Position numbers and translations under genes: made by a program
Notes under the pieces: generated by a model
Databases searched by the model: none
Seen by the model: only the letters and a program-made list of their open reading frames with translations
Told to the model about the DNA's origin: nothing
In this document: piece by piece, positions 8,871 through 17,964 of the stretch
How the letters are laid out: every line of letters starts with the position of its first letter
Position numbering within the stretch: position 1 is the first letter of the stretch
Assembly: GCA_002245855.1 (NCBI GenBank)
Contig: NOUX01000002.1
Coordinates: 62,001 to 126,000, forward strand
Direction: 5' to 3'
Source of the DNA: Sphingobacterium cellulitidis
GTDB lineage: Bacteria; Bacteroidota; Bacteroidia; Sphingobacteriales; Sphingobacteriaceae
Length of the DNA: 64,000 nt

Positions 8871-9482
8871 ATGACCGAATTTCTACCTTTTCTTATTTCC
8901 TTATTTGTAGGAATTGGATTAGCCGCCGCAACAGGATTCAGGGTGTTTTTACCCATTTTCTTTTTAAGCTTGGGTTCCTATCTGGGTTGGATTCCTTTGG
9001 ATCAAAGCTATGCTTGGATTGGCGGATTACCAGCTGTCATTGCAACCGGATTAGCCACCATAGTTGAAATACTGGCTTATTATATCCCTTTCATAGATAA
9101 TATCTTGGATAGCATCACGGTACCATTGGCAACCATTGCAGGTTCGCTGTTATTTGCTTCTCAGTTTACGGAAGTTAGCAATTGGATACAATGGTCTTTA
9201 GCGATTATTGCTGGCGGTGGTACAGCCGCAACCATTAGTTCTGTATTTGCAGGAACAAGGGCCGCCTCCTCAGGAACAACAGCCGGAGTAGCCAATCCTG
9301 CCATATCCACCATTGAAACCATTGGCTCAACCATTATGAGTATTCTGGCTATTTTCTTACCTATTTTAGCAGGAATATGTGTTTTGGTTATTCTCTACCT
9401 TGCTTTTAAATTCGGAAAGAAACTATTGGACAAAGTACGCAAGAAGCCTAAACAAAATAAATTTAAGGATTCAGCTTATTAA
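8871..9482 (+). CDS. DUF4126 integral membrane protein
   Basis: 203 residues with about five hydrophobic segments and a basic C-terminal tail (KKLLDKVRKKPKQNK). The glycine- and alanine-rich pattern (GLAAATGFRVFLPIFFLSLG, then FAGTRAASSGTTAGVANP) is that of DUF4126, a family of unknown function found in Bacteroidota and others. The 3' end overlaps the converging acyltransferase gene by 20 bases. Family call is good; role unknown. Confidence 0.8.
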   Translation: MTEFLPFLISLFVGIGLAAATGFRVFLPIFFLSLGSYLGWIPLDQSYAWIGGLPAVIATGLATIVEILAYYIPFIDNILDSITVPLATIAGSLLFASQFTEVSNWIQWSLAIIAGGGTAATISSVFAGTRAASSGTTAGVANPAISTIETIGSTIMSILAIFLPILAGICVLVILYLAFKFGKKLLDKVRKKPKQNKFKDSAY

Positions 9483-10437
9483 CGCGTCCTTCTAAATTTT
9501 CTGAAGCAGTCTTGATTGGTTGATACTGAACCCAACAATAGGATAAGAAGGGTAATAAAACGAATATCAGTACTCCCCACCAGAAACCGGCAATATTTCC
9601 AATAATAATGCTGAGTAGAAAAATAATAATTGGATAAGAGAATAACAAAACTCCAAACAAGAGCGAATCATAGAAAATGCTGTTTTCTGTTTTCTTTTTC
9701 ACTTGTTTTTTCACTAGCTGATAGAACCAATTGTGCGAATAATATCCTAACAGTGCTGGAATTTTCATCCAGGACTTACTTTTTTGAACATCTTCAGTTC
9801 CTTCGATATAGGAATTTAACATACTAGCGTCCATTTCTGATCTTAGCTGTCGAATCAGTTCTGTTGTATCAACATTGGAATTGTTCAAATAATCGGTGGA
9901 ATCAATAGGATTTAAGGCTTCCAAATAAACAGCCTTTGGATTATCATCAAAAGAATTATAACTGAGAATATACGGCTGAACCTGAATAGGGACATCCATT
10001 TGAACCGCCCGCTGAATAATAGAACTCAACCCGCTGGTCATAAAGGGTTTTAAATCTAAATGATTTCGAGAAACACCCTCTGGAAATATGAGTAATTTCC
10101 TTCCCATCTTTAACTGACGGACACATTCATCATAGGTAAAAGCATTGCTGATATCTGCATCTTCATCATCATTCTTTTTATAGATGGGAAGCATATAAAA
10201 GGTTCTCAACACCCAATTTGCCCATGGTTTTGCAAAAATATCACCACGAGTCAGAAAACAGATTTCTGAAGGTTGATGTACAGTTATTATCAAAGCATCA
10301 AAGAATGAGTTTGGATGATTGGCAACTATGACTGCAGGGTAATTGTCCTGCGCCAGCTGCAAGTTTTTTAATTGCCATTCTGAAATATACCATTTCAAAC
10401 CAAATTTGATAAAAGATCTTAGGACTGGGTAAAGCAT
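9463..10437 (-). CDS. PlsC-like 1-acyl-sn-glycerol-3-phosphate acyltransferase family protein
   Basis: 324 residues. The glycerolipid acyltransferase core is seen in VANHPNSFFDALII (catalytic His41 and Asp47; spaced H-x5-D rather than the usual H-x4-D, as in a Bacteroidota subgroup) and in LLIFPEGVSRNH (118-123, substrate phosphate binding). Two strongly hydrophobic segments near 255-305 anchor it in the membrane. It would acylate a lysophosphatidate or related lipid. It follows an ABC exporter with a 70-base gap, so a lipid or envelope role is plausible. The 3' end overlaps the DUF4126 gene. Confidence 0.82.
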   Translation of the reverse strand: MLYPVLRSFIKFGLKWYISEWQLKNLQLAQDNYPAVIVANHPNSFFDALIITVHQPSEICFLTRGDIFAKPWANWVLRTFYMLPIYKKNDDEDADISNAFTYDECVRQLKMGRKLLIFPEGVSRNHLDLKPFMTSGLSSIIQRAVQMDVPIQVQPYILSYNSFDDNPKAVYLEALNPIDSTDYLNNSNVDTTELIRQLRSEMDASMLNSYIEGTEDVQKSKSWMKIPALLGYYSHNWFYQLVKKQVKKKTENSIFYDSLLFGVLLFSYPIIIFLLSIIIGNIAGFWWGVLIFVLLPFLSYCWVQYQPIKTASENLEGRVNKLNP

Positions 10438-10507
10438 AAATTAATATTCTCAATAATTAGAATTCAAATTTTCCTATAACAAAAAACAAGCCTAATTTTT
10501 ATAATAT

Positions 10508-12292
10508 TTAATCTTCTTTCATGGATTCCGTAATCTTATGGATATTTAAGCTATTCGCCATCGCACTAAATATCTTATAATAAGTACCATGCCTATCAAA
10601 TAAGGCTTCGTGGGTACCATCTTCTACTACCCTACCTTTTTCCATCACGATAATATGCTCGGCATCGATAATCTGGGAAATACTGTGAGAAACTATAATC
10701 ACTGTCCTACCGACTTTAATGGCGTCCAGGCTATTTTTTATTTGTTCAGTAGCAATTGCGTCCAGATTGGCTGTAGGTTCATCCAAAAATATAATTGGTG
10801 GATTTTTTAGGAACATTCTGGCAATGGCAATTCGCTGTTGTTGGCCTCCTGAAAGTAGATTCGCTTCAGAATAGTAGCCATAGGGAAGTTCCAAGATCTG
10901 TTCATGAATAGAGGCTTTCTTTGCAGCATCAATGATCTCCTCCATACTCGCATTGATCTTGCCATACTTGATATTATCAATGATGTTTCCTTTAAAAATA
11001 TGATTCTTCTGCAATACCAAACCTATATTTTCCCGAAGGAAATCCGTATCATATTCTTTTAAATCAACTCCATCTAAATAAATTGCGCCTTCAGTAGGCT
11101 CGTAAAACTTATCCAAGAGGTTGATGATTGTACTTTTCCCTGCTCCAGACAATCCCACCAAGGCTGTGTTTTCATTGGGGCAGATCCGCATATTTACATC
11201 AAACAACGCCTCATAACCATTAGGATAACTGAAATTGACATTTTTAATTTCTATTAAACCCTTGATTTCATCAGGTCTGTACTTCCCTGTTGGTTCCTTC
11301 TGACCTTCATCTTCCAAAATTCCAAAAAAGCTCTCCGAGTAAATCAAAGCATCATTTACCTCATCATATATTCGATGTAGTTGGCGAATAGGTGCCGACA
11401 CATTATTAAACAACATGATATGAAACATAATGGCACCTATGGACATCTGTCCGTTCAATACGAAATAAGCAGTCAAGATAATCACGATAACCACTCCTAT
11501 TTGCTCAATAAAGCCCTTTATGCTTTCGAAAATAAAAGAAGTTTTCCGAGTCCTCATTTGGTTATCGGTCATATCGGATTGAATCCGCTGATGCTTAGTA
11601 GCTTCCGTTTTTTCGCGCACAAAGGATTTGATAACCGTGATGGAGTCAATAAGTTTAATCAACTGATTGCTTTTATCCTCACGGTATCGACGCATTTCCC
11701 TACGAAATCCCGATAGTCGTTTTGCTTGTAACTGGGAAACATAGAAATAGATGGGGATAATAAATAAGCCAACTAGACCTACATAAAAATTAGCCAAAAA
11801 CATACAGACCAAGGCGACAATGGCATTGGCAAATAATGGAAGAATATCGATGAAGAAATTTTGAACCAAACGGGTAAGCGAGCTAATCCCGGCATCTATA
11901 CGAGTCTGTAACTTCCCTGATTCGTTGATGCTGGAGGAATAAAATGCCATTCTATAGGTCAATATTCTATCGACGATAGCCTGCGAAAAATCACGGGCGA
12001 TATTGATACGCAATTTCTCACCGTAATATTTCTGTCCAAACTGAACGATGGAATAAACGATTTCCTTTCCTAATAGGATTGCAGATATAGTCCCCAACAG
12101 GTATAACCCCGTTCGAAGCGGCGTTTTATTGACCAAGAGGTCACTAATGGTATCGACTGTATATTTGAGGATAAAGGCATTGACCTGGGCAGCAAAAGAG
12201 CCAATAACGGTCAAGATGAGTGTATAAAAAATTAAGTTTTTATACGGTTTGGTAAAGGGTAATACTTTTTTAAAGAGTTGGGATATGGTCAT
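10508..12292 (-). CDS. ABC exporter, fused permease and ATPase (MsbA/lipid-type)
   Basis: 594 residues. The N-terminal 300 residues carry six membrane helices of the type 1 exporter fold. The C-terminal ATPase has Walker [10 protein letters not shown]-loop [13 protein letters not shown], signature [15 protein letters not shown], Walker [13 protein letters not shown] and the H-loop VSHS. It works as a homodimer, most likely exporting a lipid, peptide or drug; the substrate is unknown. It sits between a polysaccharide deacetylase (48 bases upstream) and a PlsC-like acyltransferase, which hints at envelope lipids. Confidence 0.88.
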   Translation of the reverse strand: MTISQLFKKVLPFTKPYKNLIFYTLILTVIGSFAAQVNAFILKYTVDTISDLLVNKTPLRTGLYLLGTISAILLGKEIVYSIVQFGQKYYGEKLRINIARDFSQAIVDRILTYRMAFYSSSINESGKLQTRIDAGISSLTRLVQNFFIDILPLFANAIVALVCMFLANFYVGLVGLFIIPIYFYVSQLQAKRLSGFRREMRRYREDKSNQLIKLIDSITVIKSFVREKTEATKHQRIQSDMTDNQMRTRKTSFIFESIKGFIEQIGVVIVIILTAYFVLNGQMSIGAIMFHIMLFNNVSAPIRQLHRIYDEVNDALIYSESFFGILEDEGQKEPTGKYRPDEIKGLIEIKNVNFSYPNGYEALFDVNMRICPNENTALVGLSGAGKSTIINLLDKFYEPTEGAIYLDGVDLKEYDTDFLRENIGLVLQKNHIFKGNIIDNIKYGKINASMEEIIDAAKKASIHEQILELPYGYYSEANLLSGGQQQRIAIARMFLKNPPIIFLDEPTANLDAIATEQIKNSLDAIKVGRTVIIVSHSISQIIDAEHIIVMEKGRVVEDGTHEALFDRHGTYYKIFSAMANSLNIHKITESMKED

Positions 12293-12340
12293 AAATATTA
12301 AACTTTATTGCAACACAAAAGTTTAAGCCAATCCCAATTC

Positions 12341-13300
12341 TTAATATTTTACAGGATAGTTGGCAATAAAATCAAACTTATAATCCTTATGTTGCTTGAG
12401 ACTATCAATCAGGTTGCTTAACAATTGTTGTCCCTTTTTATTTTGAAACATATCATCATGCATCAATAGCACAATGTTATTAGGTTTTAATGTAGATTTA
12501 TTTCCTAGCATATTCCGAACACGACCATAAATCTCATCAACCGACTGAACAGGTTTTCCACTCAGGCCATTGATTTTCCACTCCATATCCCATCCATAGA
12601 TCTTATACCCATTCACACCCAATAAATCTGCTGTTTGGCTACCAGAAGTTAAGTCCACACGGCGAACATCATCGAATAACCAAATATTTCTACCCGGCAT
12701 ACGTACGATTTTATGCTTTAATCCAAGGTCGGTTTCACATTTTTCAAAATCTGCAACAGCCAAATCCGGGTTACTATAGAAAACATGGAATTTATTTGCC
12801 GCATGGGTAAAGCTGTGGTTATAACAGTCCACAAGTGGATTATTCATATATTTTTCAAAATCACGCTTTAAACGCTTGCTCATGCCAGCATGTTTACCAA
12901 CCAAGAAAGCGGATATCTTAACGTTTTTCGAAGTAATAATAGAATCAATTGCCGAACTACCAATTAAAGGTCCATCATCAAAGGTCAAATAAATATGCTT
13001 ATCCTTCTTGTTTAATTCCCGATAGATGGAATCCCGCATGGTTCTTTTCGCCTGTTTAGGATCAATTTTATTTAAGGAATCAACTTCAGGAAATTTTATT
13101 TTTCCTCTATTTAAGGAATCCAACAAGTCCATTAATTTAACTGTATCTTTTTGAACTTCGGATTTGCCCGCAGCCAATACATTCTCAGTCGAATCCGAAG
13201 AATTCGAAGAATTTGGTGACCAAACAATAGAATTACAGGAGTATACTGAAATTAGTGTGGAAATTGAGGCAATACCAACGACAATTGTCTTCTTCAACAT
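12341..13300 (-). CDS. Polysaccharide deacetylase (NodB/CE4-like) lipoprotein
   Basis: 319 residues. The signal peptide ends in a lipobox (ISVYSC, Cys22). A 75-residue linker precedes the NodB domain with HIYLTFDDGP (106-111, catalytic base and metal Asp) and YNHSFTHAA (metal His162 and His166). CE4 enzymes remove N- or O-acetyl groups from peptidoglycan, chitin-like polymers or other glycans. Lipidation places it in the periplasm or at the outer membrane. A TACTTTTG -7 box lies upstream. Substrate unknown. Confidence 0.87.
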   Translation of the reverse strand: MLKKTIVVGIASISTLISVYSCNSIVWSPNSSNSSDSTENVLAAGKSEVQKDTVKLMDLLDSLNRGKIKFPEVDSLNKIDPKQAKRTMRDSIYRELNKKDKHIYLTFDDGPLIGSSAIDSIITSKNVKISAFLVGKHAGMSKRLKRDFEKYMNNPLVDCYNHSFTHAANKFHVFYSNPDLAVADFEKCETDLGLKHKIVRMPGRNIWLFDDVRRVDLTSGSQTADLLGVNGYKIYGWDMEWKINGLSGKPVQSVDEIYGRVRNMLGNKSTLKPNNIVLLMHDDMFQNKKGQQLLSNLIDSLKQHKDYKFDFIANYPVKY

Positions 13301-13327
13301 AGCCTAAAAGGTGTCTTAATTTTTTTT

Positions 13328-13335
13328 CAAAAGTA
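13328..13335 (-). promoter_or_regulatory. -7 box (TACTTTTG) of the deacetylase gene
   Basis: An exact TAnnTTTG on the minus strand 27 bases before the start. A TTTC lies about 20 bases further upstream as an imperfect -33 box. Confidence 0.45.
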
Positions 13336-13404
13336 AAAATATTTGTTGATAAAAGAAAGGGACCCCTCACCAAGGCCCCCTTCAATTTATCCCTATTTTA
13401 TATG

Positions 13405-13893
13405 CTAATCATCGTAATGTCTTCCCTTTTTCCAACGCTTATCCATCTTCTTATGATACTTGTAATGCTCTTTCTGAGCTTTACGATAATGCTTGTCAGC
13501 TTTATGGTAATGTCTTCCTCCGTCACGGATTGCAACTTGAGAATAGTTTCTAGAATAACCGTGATAACGATCATGGTAATGTCTATGGTTTCTCCATGGT
13601 CTGGATTCATTGACTACAACTTTGTAGGTTCTATAAAAATCCCGACCTCTGTATCTGCGAGGTATAGTCCTGTGAGACACCCAACTACGTCCATCGTAAT
13701 AAGTATAATAACGATTTGACACATCATAATACATATCAAACTCTGGCATGTAATAATATCTGGCGTAATCATAGCCAACTGGTCCCCAATTAGGTTGTAA
13801 TCCAATATTCAGACTTACTCGAACCTGAGCTTCAGCCGGTTTAACAAATAGTAAACCTCCAAAAAACAATGCTGCGTAAAATAACTTTTTCAT
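13405..13893 (-). CDS. Secreted Tyr/His-rich protein, function unknown
   Basis: 162 residues. A clear signal peptide ends at KPAEA/QVRV (cleavage after residue 22). The first part holds YYYMPEFDMYYDV and YYTYYDGRSWV, a motif pair seen in a family of small secreted Bacteroidota proteins. The C-terminal third is very basic and rich in His, Tyr, Arg and Lys (HRHYHDRYHGYSRNY, HYHKADKHYRKAQ). A metal- or wall-binding role is possible but unproven. The His-rich end has prominent shadow frames on both strands; the signal peptide shows this frame is the real one. Confidence 0.75.
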   Translation of the reverse strand: MKKLFYAALFFGGLLFVKPAEAQVRVSLNIGLQPNWGPVGYDYARYYYMPEFDMYYDVSNRYYTYYDGRSWVSHRTIPRRYRGRDFYRTYKVVVNESRPWRNHRHYHDRYHGYSRNYSQVAIRDGGRHYHKADKHYRKAQKEHYKYHKKMDKRWKKGRHYDD

Positions 13894-14124
13894 AATAATC
13901 TCCTTATATCGTTAGGACCCAATTGTCCGGTTATTTTTAATGTTCTGACAGCTATTTTGAGCGGAAGGATTAAACTGAAAATGTTAAAAAATGTAAATCA
14001 TCTGCTACAACACTCTAAATCAATCATTTAATTTTCATTTTAATGTCACTTTAAAATTTTTATTCAATAATCATTTCCTTTAAAATACTCCACAATAGCT
14101 AATCCTTTCTATCAGCATTTTTGT

Positions 14125-14132
14125 TATCTTTG
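14125..14132 (+). promoter_or_regulatory. -7 box (TATCTTTG) of ychF
   Basis: An exact TAnnTTTG 25 bases upstream of the ychF ATG, with no convincing TTTG at -33. Confidence 0.5.
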
Positions 14133-14156
14133 TCGCAATTTTAACAAAATAGAAAT

Positions 14157-15257
14157 ATGGCATTACAATGCGGGATAGTAGGCCTACCGAATGTAGGTAA
14201 ATCGACCTTATTTAACTGTTTATCAAATGCAAAAGCGCAAGCAGCAAACTTTCCATTCTGTACAATTGAACCCAATGTTGGTGTAATCACTGTACCAGAT
14301 GCTCGCTTGAACAAATTAGCCGAACTTGTAAATCCTCAACGTATCGTTCCTAATACCATCGAAATCGTAGATATCGCCGGATTGGTGAAAGGTGCTTCCA
14401 AAGGTGAAGGTTTAGGAAATCAGTTTTTAGGGAATATTCGTACTACTAATGCTATCATTCATGTTTTAAGATGTTTTGATGATGGTAATGTTATCCACGT
14501 AGATGGTTCAGTAGACCCTATCCGTGATAAAGAAATCATCGATACAGAATTGCAACTTAAAGATTTGGATACCGTTGTTAAACGTATTCAGAAGGTTGAA
14601 AAAATGGCTAAAACTGGTGGTGATAAAGATGCTAAGAAAACATTTGAAGTCCTTTCAGTAGTGAAAAACCATTTGGAATCTGGAAAATCAGCTCGTACAG
14701 CTCCTATTTCAGAAGAAGATTTTGAATTTATCGAAGACCTAACGCTTTTGACCATCAAACCTGTACTTTATGTTTGTAATGTGGATGAAGCTTCTGTAAA
14801 TACAGGAAATGCATATGTGGAGAAAGTAAGAGAAGCAGTAAAGGATGAAAATGCTGAGGTATTGGTAATTTCTGCTCAAATTGAATCTGAAATCGCGCAG
14901 CTGGAAGACTATGAAGAACGCAAAATGTTCTTGGAGGATTTAGGCCTTGAAGAATCAGGTGTTCATAAATTAATCCGAGCTGCATATTCACTATTGGACT
15001 TGGCAACTTACTTCACTGCCGGTGTTCAGGAAGTTCGTGCATGGACAATTGAAAAAGGTTTCACCGCTCCTCAAGCAGCAGGTGTAATCCATACCGATTT
15101 TGAAAAAGGATTTATCCGTGCCGAGGTTATTAAATATAATGACTTTGTTCAATTCGGATCTGAAGCTGCAGTTAAAGAAGCAGGTAAATTATCTGTAGAA
15201 GGAAAGACATATATCGTTGAAGATGGAGACATTATGCACTTTAGATTCAATGTGTAA
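14157..15257 (+). CDS. ychF: Redox-regulated ATPase YchF (OLA1 family)
   Basis: 366 residues, the usual length. A universally conserved P-loop NTPase that prefers ATP, binds ribosomes and affects stress responses. Motifs are G1 GLPNVGKST (8-16), switch [12 protein letters not shown]3 [20 protein letters not shown], the altered G4 (VCNVDE instead of NKxD, the mark of ATP preference), and a C-terminal TGS domain starting near [16 protein letters not shown]. It is monocistronic with a long terminator hairpin. Confidence 0.97.
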   Translation: MALQCGIVGLPNVGKSTLFNCLSNAKAQAANFPFCTIEPNVGVITVPDARLNKLAELVNPQRIVPNTIEIVDIAGLVKGASKGEGLGNQFLGNIRTTNAIIHVLRCFDDGNVIHVDGSVDPIRDKEIIDTELQLKDLDTVVKRIQKVEKMAKTGGDKDAKKTFEVLSVVKNHLESGKSARTAPISEEDFEFIEDLTLLTIKPVLYVCNVDEASVNTGNAYVEKVREAVKDENAEVLVISAQIESEIAQLEDYEERKMFLEDLGLEESGVHKLIRAAYSLLDLATYFTAGVQEVRAWTIEKGFTAPQAAGVIHTDFEKGFIRAEVIKYNDFVQFGSEAAVKEAGKLSVEGKTYIVEDGDIMHFRFNV

Positions 15258-15266
15258 TTCAACTAT

Positions 15267-15313
15267 AATTCAACAAAAAAAGCGACTTTATAGGTCGCTT
15301 TTTTTGTTGAATT
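15267..15313. terminator. Long bidirectional terminator hairpin after ychF
   Basis: A perfect 20-base-pair stem (15267-15286 with 15294-15313), a 7-base loop, and internal A7 and T7 tracts on the two arms. Confidence 0.9.
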
Positions 15314-15325
15314 ATTGTTTAGTAT

Positions 15326-15463
15326 TGAGATATGAGATTGGAGACTTGAGATAGAAAATTGAAAAACATAATCTATAGAATTATGAGATAGAAAACAGGA
15401 TAAAATAACTTTTAATAAGCTTTCTGCCTTTCCACTTTCTCAATTCTCACATCTCATATCTCA
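15326..15463. repeat. Intergenic REP-like inverted repeat
   Basis: A perfect 13-base inverted repeat: TGAGATATGAGAT at 15326-15338 and its complement at 15451-15463. The roughly 110 bases between contain further GAGATAGAAAA repeats and their partial complements (TTTCTCAATTCTCAC). Extra GAG/CTC matches flank both arms. No open frame crosses it. The layout suggests a small palindromic repeat element of the kind scattered in Bacteroidota genomes. Confidence 0.55.
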
Positions 15464-15472
15464 CATCTTTCC

Positions 15473-16237
15473 TCACATCAACCTTTTAACAATTCTCAAC
15501 TGATGTGTTGTTTGTTGCAGATCGTGATTGTAAATTCCTTCATTATCAATGGAGTCTATACGAACTTTCTCAACAACATGTAATATTTCCTCATCAGAGA
15601 TCACAATTCCCAAATGATCGACTTCGCCATTATCATTGATGAAAAATGCTAAGTCGCCTCCACGGATTTCGGATATAAAATCCACGGAATTCCCAAGGCT
15701 TAAGATAGATTCAATATCCTTAGGTAGTTCAATCCCAAAATGACGGTAAAATAAGCCACATAAGCCAATATTATCCAAACCATGAATGGTTCTCCCCTTG
15801 TAAGAAAATGGAGTGTTTAAATAGGACGCTACAAAGTTTTCTAATTGTTCCCGATCTCGCTCCTCATCATAACCTTCCTGTGTATCCCGAAGATCCGATA
15901 AGATTTTATAGTTGTCTTCGGAAGTTACAATACTTTTATTCTCAGGGATCGGACTTCCATGATAAATCTGCATCGTTTTATTTTCACCAGCAACAGCATA
16001 TCCACCAACCTCATCAATAATATAATCTGCAGGAATAACCTCCTCCACAAATTCATATTGACCATCCATTATCCAACCTTGGATTTCAGAATCTTGAATC
16101 TGAATGAATGCCCAAGATTTTTTCCTTTCTAATATTGTAAAAGCTTCCCCAAATAACAGTTCATAAACCCTATTGGATGAAAGTTTTGCTGTTTCCAATA
16201 CTGAAATAGAACTCAATACACAAATTCCTAATGCCAT
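15473..16237 (-). CDS. SH3-like plus NlpC/P60-like protein, catalytic Cys apparently missing
   Basis: 254 residues. The N-terminal part resembles the bacterial SH3 domains of YkfC-type gamma-D-glutamyl-diamino acid endopeptidases (FTILERKKSWAFIQI, IQGWIMDGQYE). The C-terminal 120 residues align with NlpC/P60: NTPFSYKGRTIHGLDNIG, GIELPKD, GGDLAFFI, DHLGIVI with His208, and His220. In a gapless alignment to the usual LDCSG motif the nucleophile Cys is Asn here (LDNIG); a Cys occurs only four residues later (Cys160). It may be a non-enzymatic wall-binding protein. A hydrophobic start is present but no strong cleavage site. Confidence 0.75.
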   Translation of the reverse strand: MALGICVLSSISVLETAKLSSNRVYELLFGEAFTILERKKSWAFIQIQDSEIQGWIMDGQYEFVEEVIPADYIIDEVGGYAVAGENKTMQIYHGSPIPENKSIVTSEDNYKILSDLRDTQEGYDEERDREQLENFVASYLNTPFSYKGRTIHGLDNIGLCGLFYRHFGIELPKDIESILSLGNSVDFISEIRGGDLAFFINDNGEVDHLGIVISDEEILHVVEKVRIDSIDNEGIYNHDLQQTTHQLRIVKRLM

Positions 16238-16245
16238 AAAATAAG

Positions 16246-16262
16246 TTGTTTTAATAAAACAA
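16246..16262. promoter_or_regulatory. Palindromic operator-like site between divergent genes
   Basis: TTGTTTT and AAAACAA separated by AAT form a perfect 7-base inverted repeat in the 81-base gap between the NlpC/P60-like gene and usp. No regulator is encoded next to it. Confidence 0.3.
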
Positions 16263-16318
16263 TTCAGCTAATTTAATCGTTTTTTAATATATTAGAGATA
16301 CATTATAATCTAAATATC

Positions 16319-16786
16319 ATGACTACAAAAAAGTTCAATCGAATATTATTAGCAATTGATGAGACTCCCTGTTCACGTCGTGCAATCGACTATGCTAGAG
16401 AAATTGTTGAAGAAATACATCCTGCACTTGCTTTAGTCACGGTAGTTCCACCGACTTCTCCAACCTCCTATGGTGTTGACCCTCTTTTAGGTCAGCAACC
16501 TATAATTGTTCCTGAAGTTTCTGAAATTCAACAACAAGCTTCTCAGGATTTTCTGAATAGACTCGCAACGGAATTTCAATCAGCTTCTGAAACCTTCACA
16601 TTTAACCGTGTGGGTGATGTCAGAGATGAAATCCTTCAAGTCGCAAAAGAATGGACTGCAGATTTGATAATTATGGGAAATAATGGAAGAACTGGATTTG
16701 ACCATTTCCTTTCCGGATCGGTATCTGAAGCCTTAATCAGAAAAGCTACTTGCCCGGTCTTGGTAATTCCTTTAAATTGCGATTAA
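16319..16786 (+). CDS. Universal stress protein (UspA family)
   Basis: 155 residues, one Usp domain. The start RILLAIDETPCSRRAIDYA and the ATP-binding end IIMGNNGRTGFDHFLSGSVSEALIRKATCPVLVIP (G-x2-G-x9-G-S pattern) identify it. It is cytoplasmic, with a likely adenine-nucleotide-binding stress role. Its last 4 bases overlap the converging methyltransferase gene. Confidence 0.92.
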   Translation: MTTKKFNRILLAIDETPCSRRAIDYAREIVEEIHPALALVTVVPPTSPTSYGVDPLLGQQPIIVPEVSEIQQQASQDFLNRLATEFQSASETFTFNRVGDVRDEILQVAKEWTADLIIMGNNGRTGFDHFLSGSVSEALIRKATCPVLVIPLNCD

Positions 16787-17958
16787 GCCTTCTTAAACTG
16801 AGCGACAAACATGGTATCTGCCTTTTTATCATATCCAATAATCGGATGTTGATCAATAAGCTGTAACCCTAACTCATCTGTGATATATTGACAGATTTCT
16901 TCATTCTCAGCAGCAAAAACAGAACAAGTAATATACAATAAGGTCTTACCTGGTTTTAAATAAGGAACGACATTCTTCACAATGTCCTTCTGAAGACTGC
17001 TGTATTTTTCTATTTCACTCTTACTGAACTTCCAAAGCATTTCAGAGGTTCTACCCCAGGTTCCAGATCCTGAACATGGTGCATCCAGAATAATTCCATC
17101 AAAGGACTCCTCGCCCATGATATTATTAACTGGCTTACTTAAATCTAAAATCTTCTTCCTGAAATAAGTCTTGACATTGGCTTTTTCAAATCTTTCATCT
17201 AAATTCCTTAGAATACTCAATCTAACATCAGATACCAATAACTTAATATTTGGTTCCTTATCCAGCAACAATAATGACTTACCACCAGATGCTGCACAGC
17301 AATCCCACCAAGAAGATCTTTCCGGAATTACTAGATCATTTAAACTTTGCTGGGAAGACCAGTCCTGAACCTCATAGGTTCCATCCAATCCTTTTACCTG
17401 TTGAAGGTTGGTTCCGTTTTTTAAGGATAAGGTTTGCTCAGAGATCTCTTCAAAGGGAATTGAATTCTTCTCTAAGGTCTTGCGAACCTTGCTTTCCATT
17501 CCTTTTTGAATGCGGATATACAGGTTTGGTTGAACAAAGTGAGATAAAATAAATGCGTTTTTATCGATTGTTGGAGATAAGTAATCAGCAAATGAAAAAA
17601 CCTTGTCTAGGAACTTTCCATATTTGCTTTCAACTAGCTCCACTTTTTCCTGAATTCCCAATCCTAGTTTATCTGCCCATTCAGGCATAAAAACTTCCAC
17701 AACACCCGATTCGACCTCACATAGAAATTCAGCTATGGTTAACTTTTCAGTCGGTGTCAGAGAAACGAATGCTCTTCCTAATCTGAAAAAGTTATAGCAG
17801 AACCTAGAGTTCATCCTTCTATCGGATGAACCCATCTGTCTGTTATTCTTATAAAATTGAGTTAAGAACCTAGAAAAAGGTTCTTTAAATTGATATTCGT
17901 TGATAGTACGTTCAAAGTTACGTACCTGTTGCTGAATTCTCTTGCTATTGACTTCCAA
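16783..17958 (-). CDS. RsmB/NOP family rRNA (cytosine-5) methyltransferase
   Basis: 391 residues. The C-terminal SAM-dependent domain carries WWDCCAASGGKSLLLLD (SAM site), LVSDVRLSILRN, and the two catalytic Cys motifs DAPCSGSGTWGR (near 290) and LYITCSVFAAENEE (near 344). These mark Nol1/Nop2/Sun m5C methyltransferases. The N-terminal part is helical, as in RsmB. The target, probably 16S rRNA, is inferred. It follows the LpoA-like gene by 6 bases and may be its operon partner. Confidence 0.9.
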   Translation of the reverse strand: MEVNSKRIQQQVRNFERTINEYQFKEPFSRFLTQFYKNNRQMGSSDRRMNSRFCYNFFRLGRAFVSLTPTEKLTIAEFLCEVESGVVEVFMPEWADKLGLGIQEKVELVESKYGKFLDKVFSFADYLSPTIDKNAFILSHFVQPNLYIRIQKGMESKVRKTLEKNSIPFEEISEQTLSLKNGTNLQQVKGLDGTYEVQDWSSQQSLNDLVIPERSSWWDCCAASGGKSLLLLDKEPNIKLLVSDVRLSILRNLDERFEKANVKTYFRKKILDLSKPVNNIMGEESFDGIILDAPCSGSGTWGRTSEMLWKFSKSEIEKYSSLQKDIVKNVVPYLKPGKTLLYITCSVFAAENEEICQYITDELGLQLIDQHPIIGYDKKADTMFVAQFKKA

Positions 17959-17964
17959 TGCTTC

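Noticed and set aside
13398..13719. Open frames on both strands over the His/Tyr-rich gene
   Set aside because: They are shadows of a skewed composition; only the minus frame 13405-13893 has a signal peptide and family-like motifs.
15313..15472. CRISPR-like array suggested by repeated GAGATA units
   Set aside because: The repeats are short, irregularly spaced and arranged as an inverted repeat, with no cas genes.
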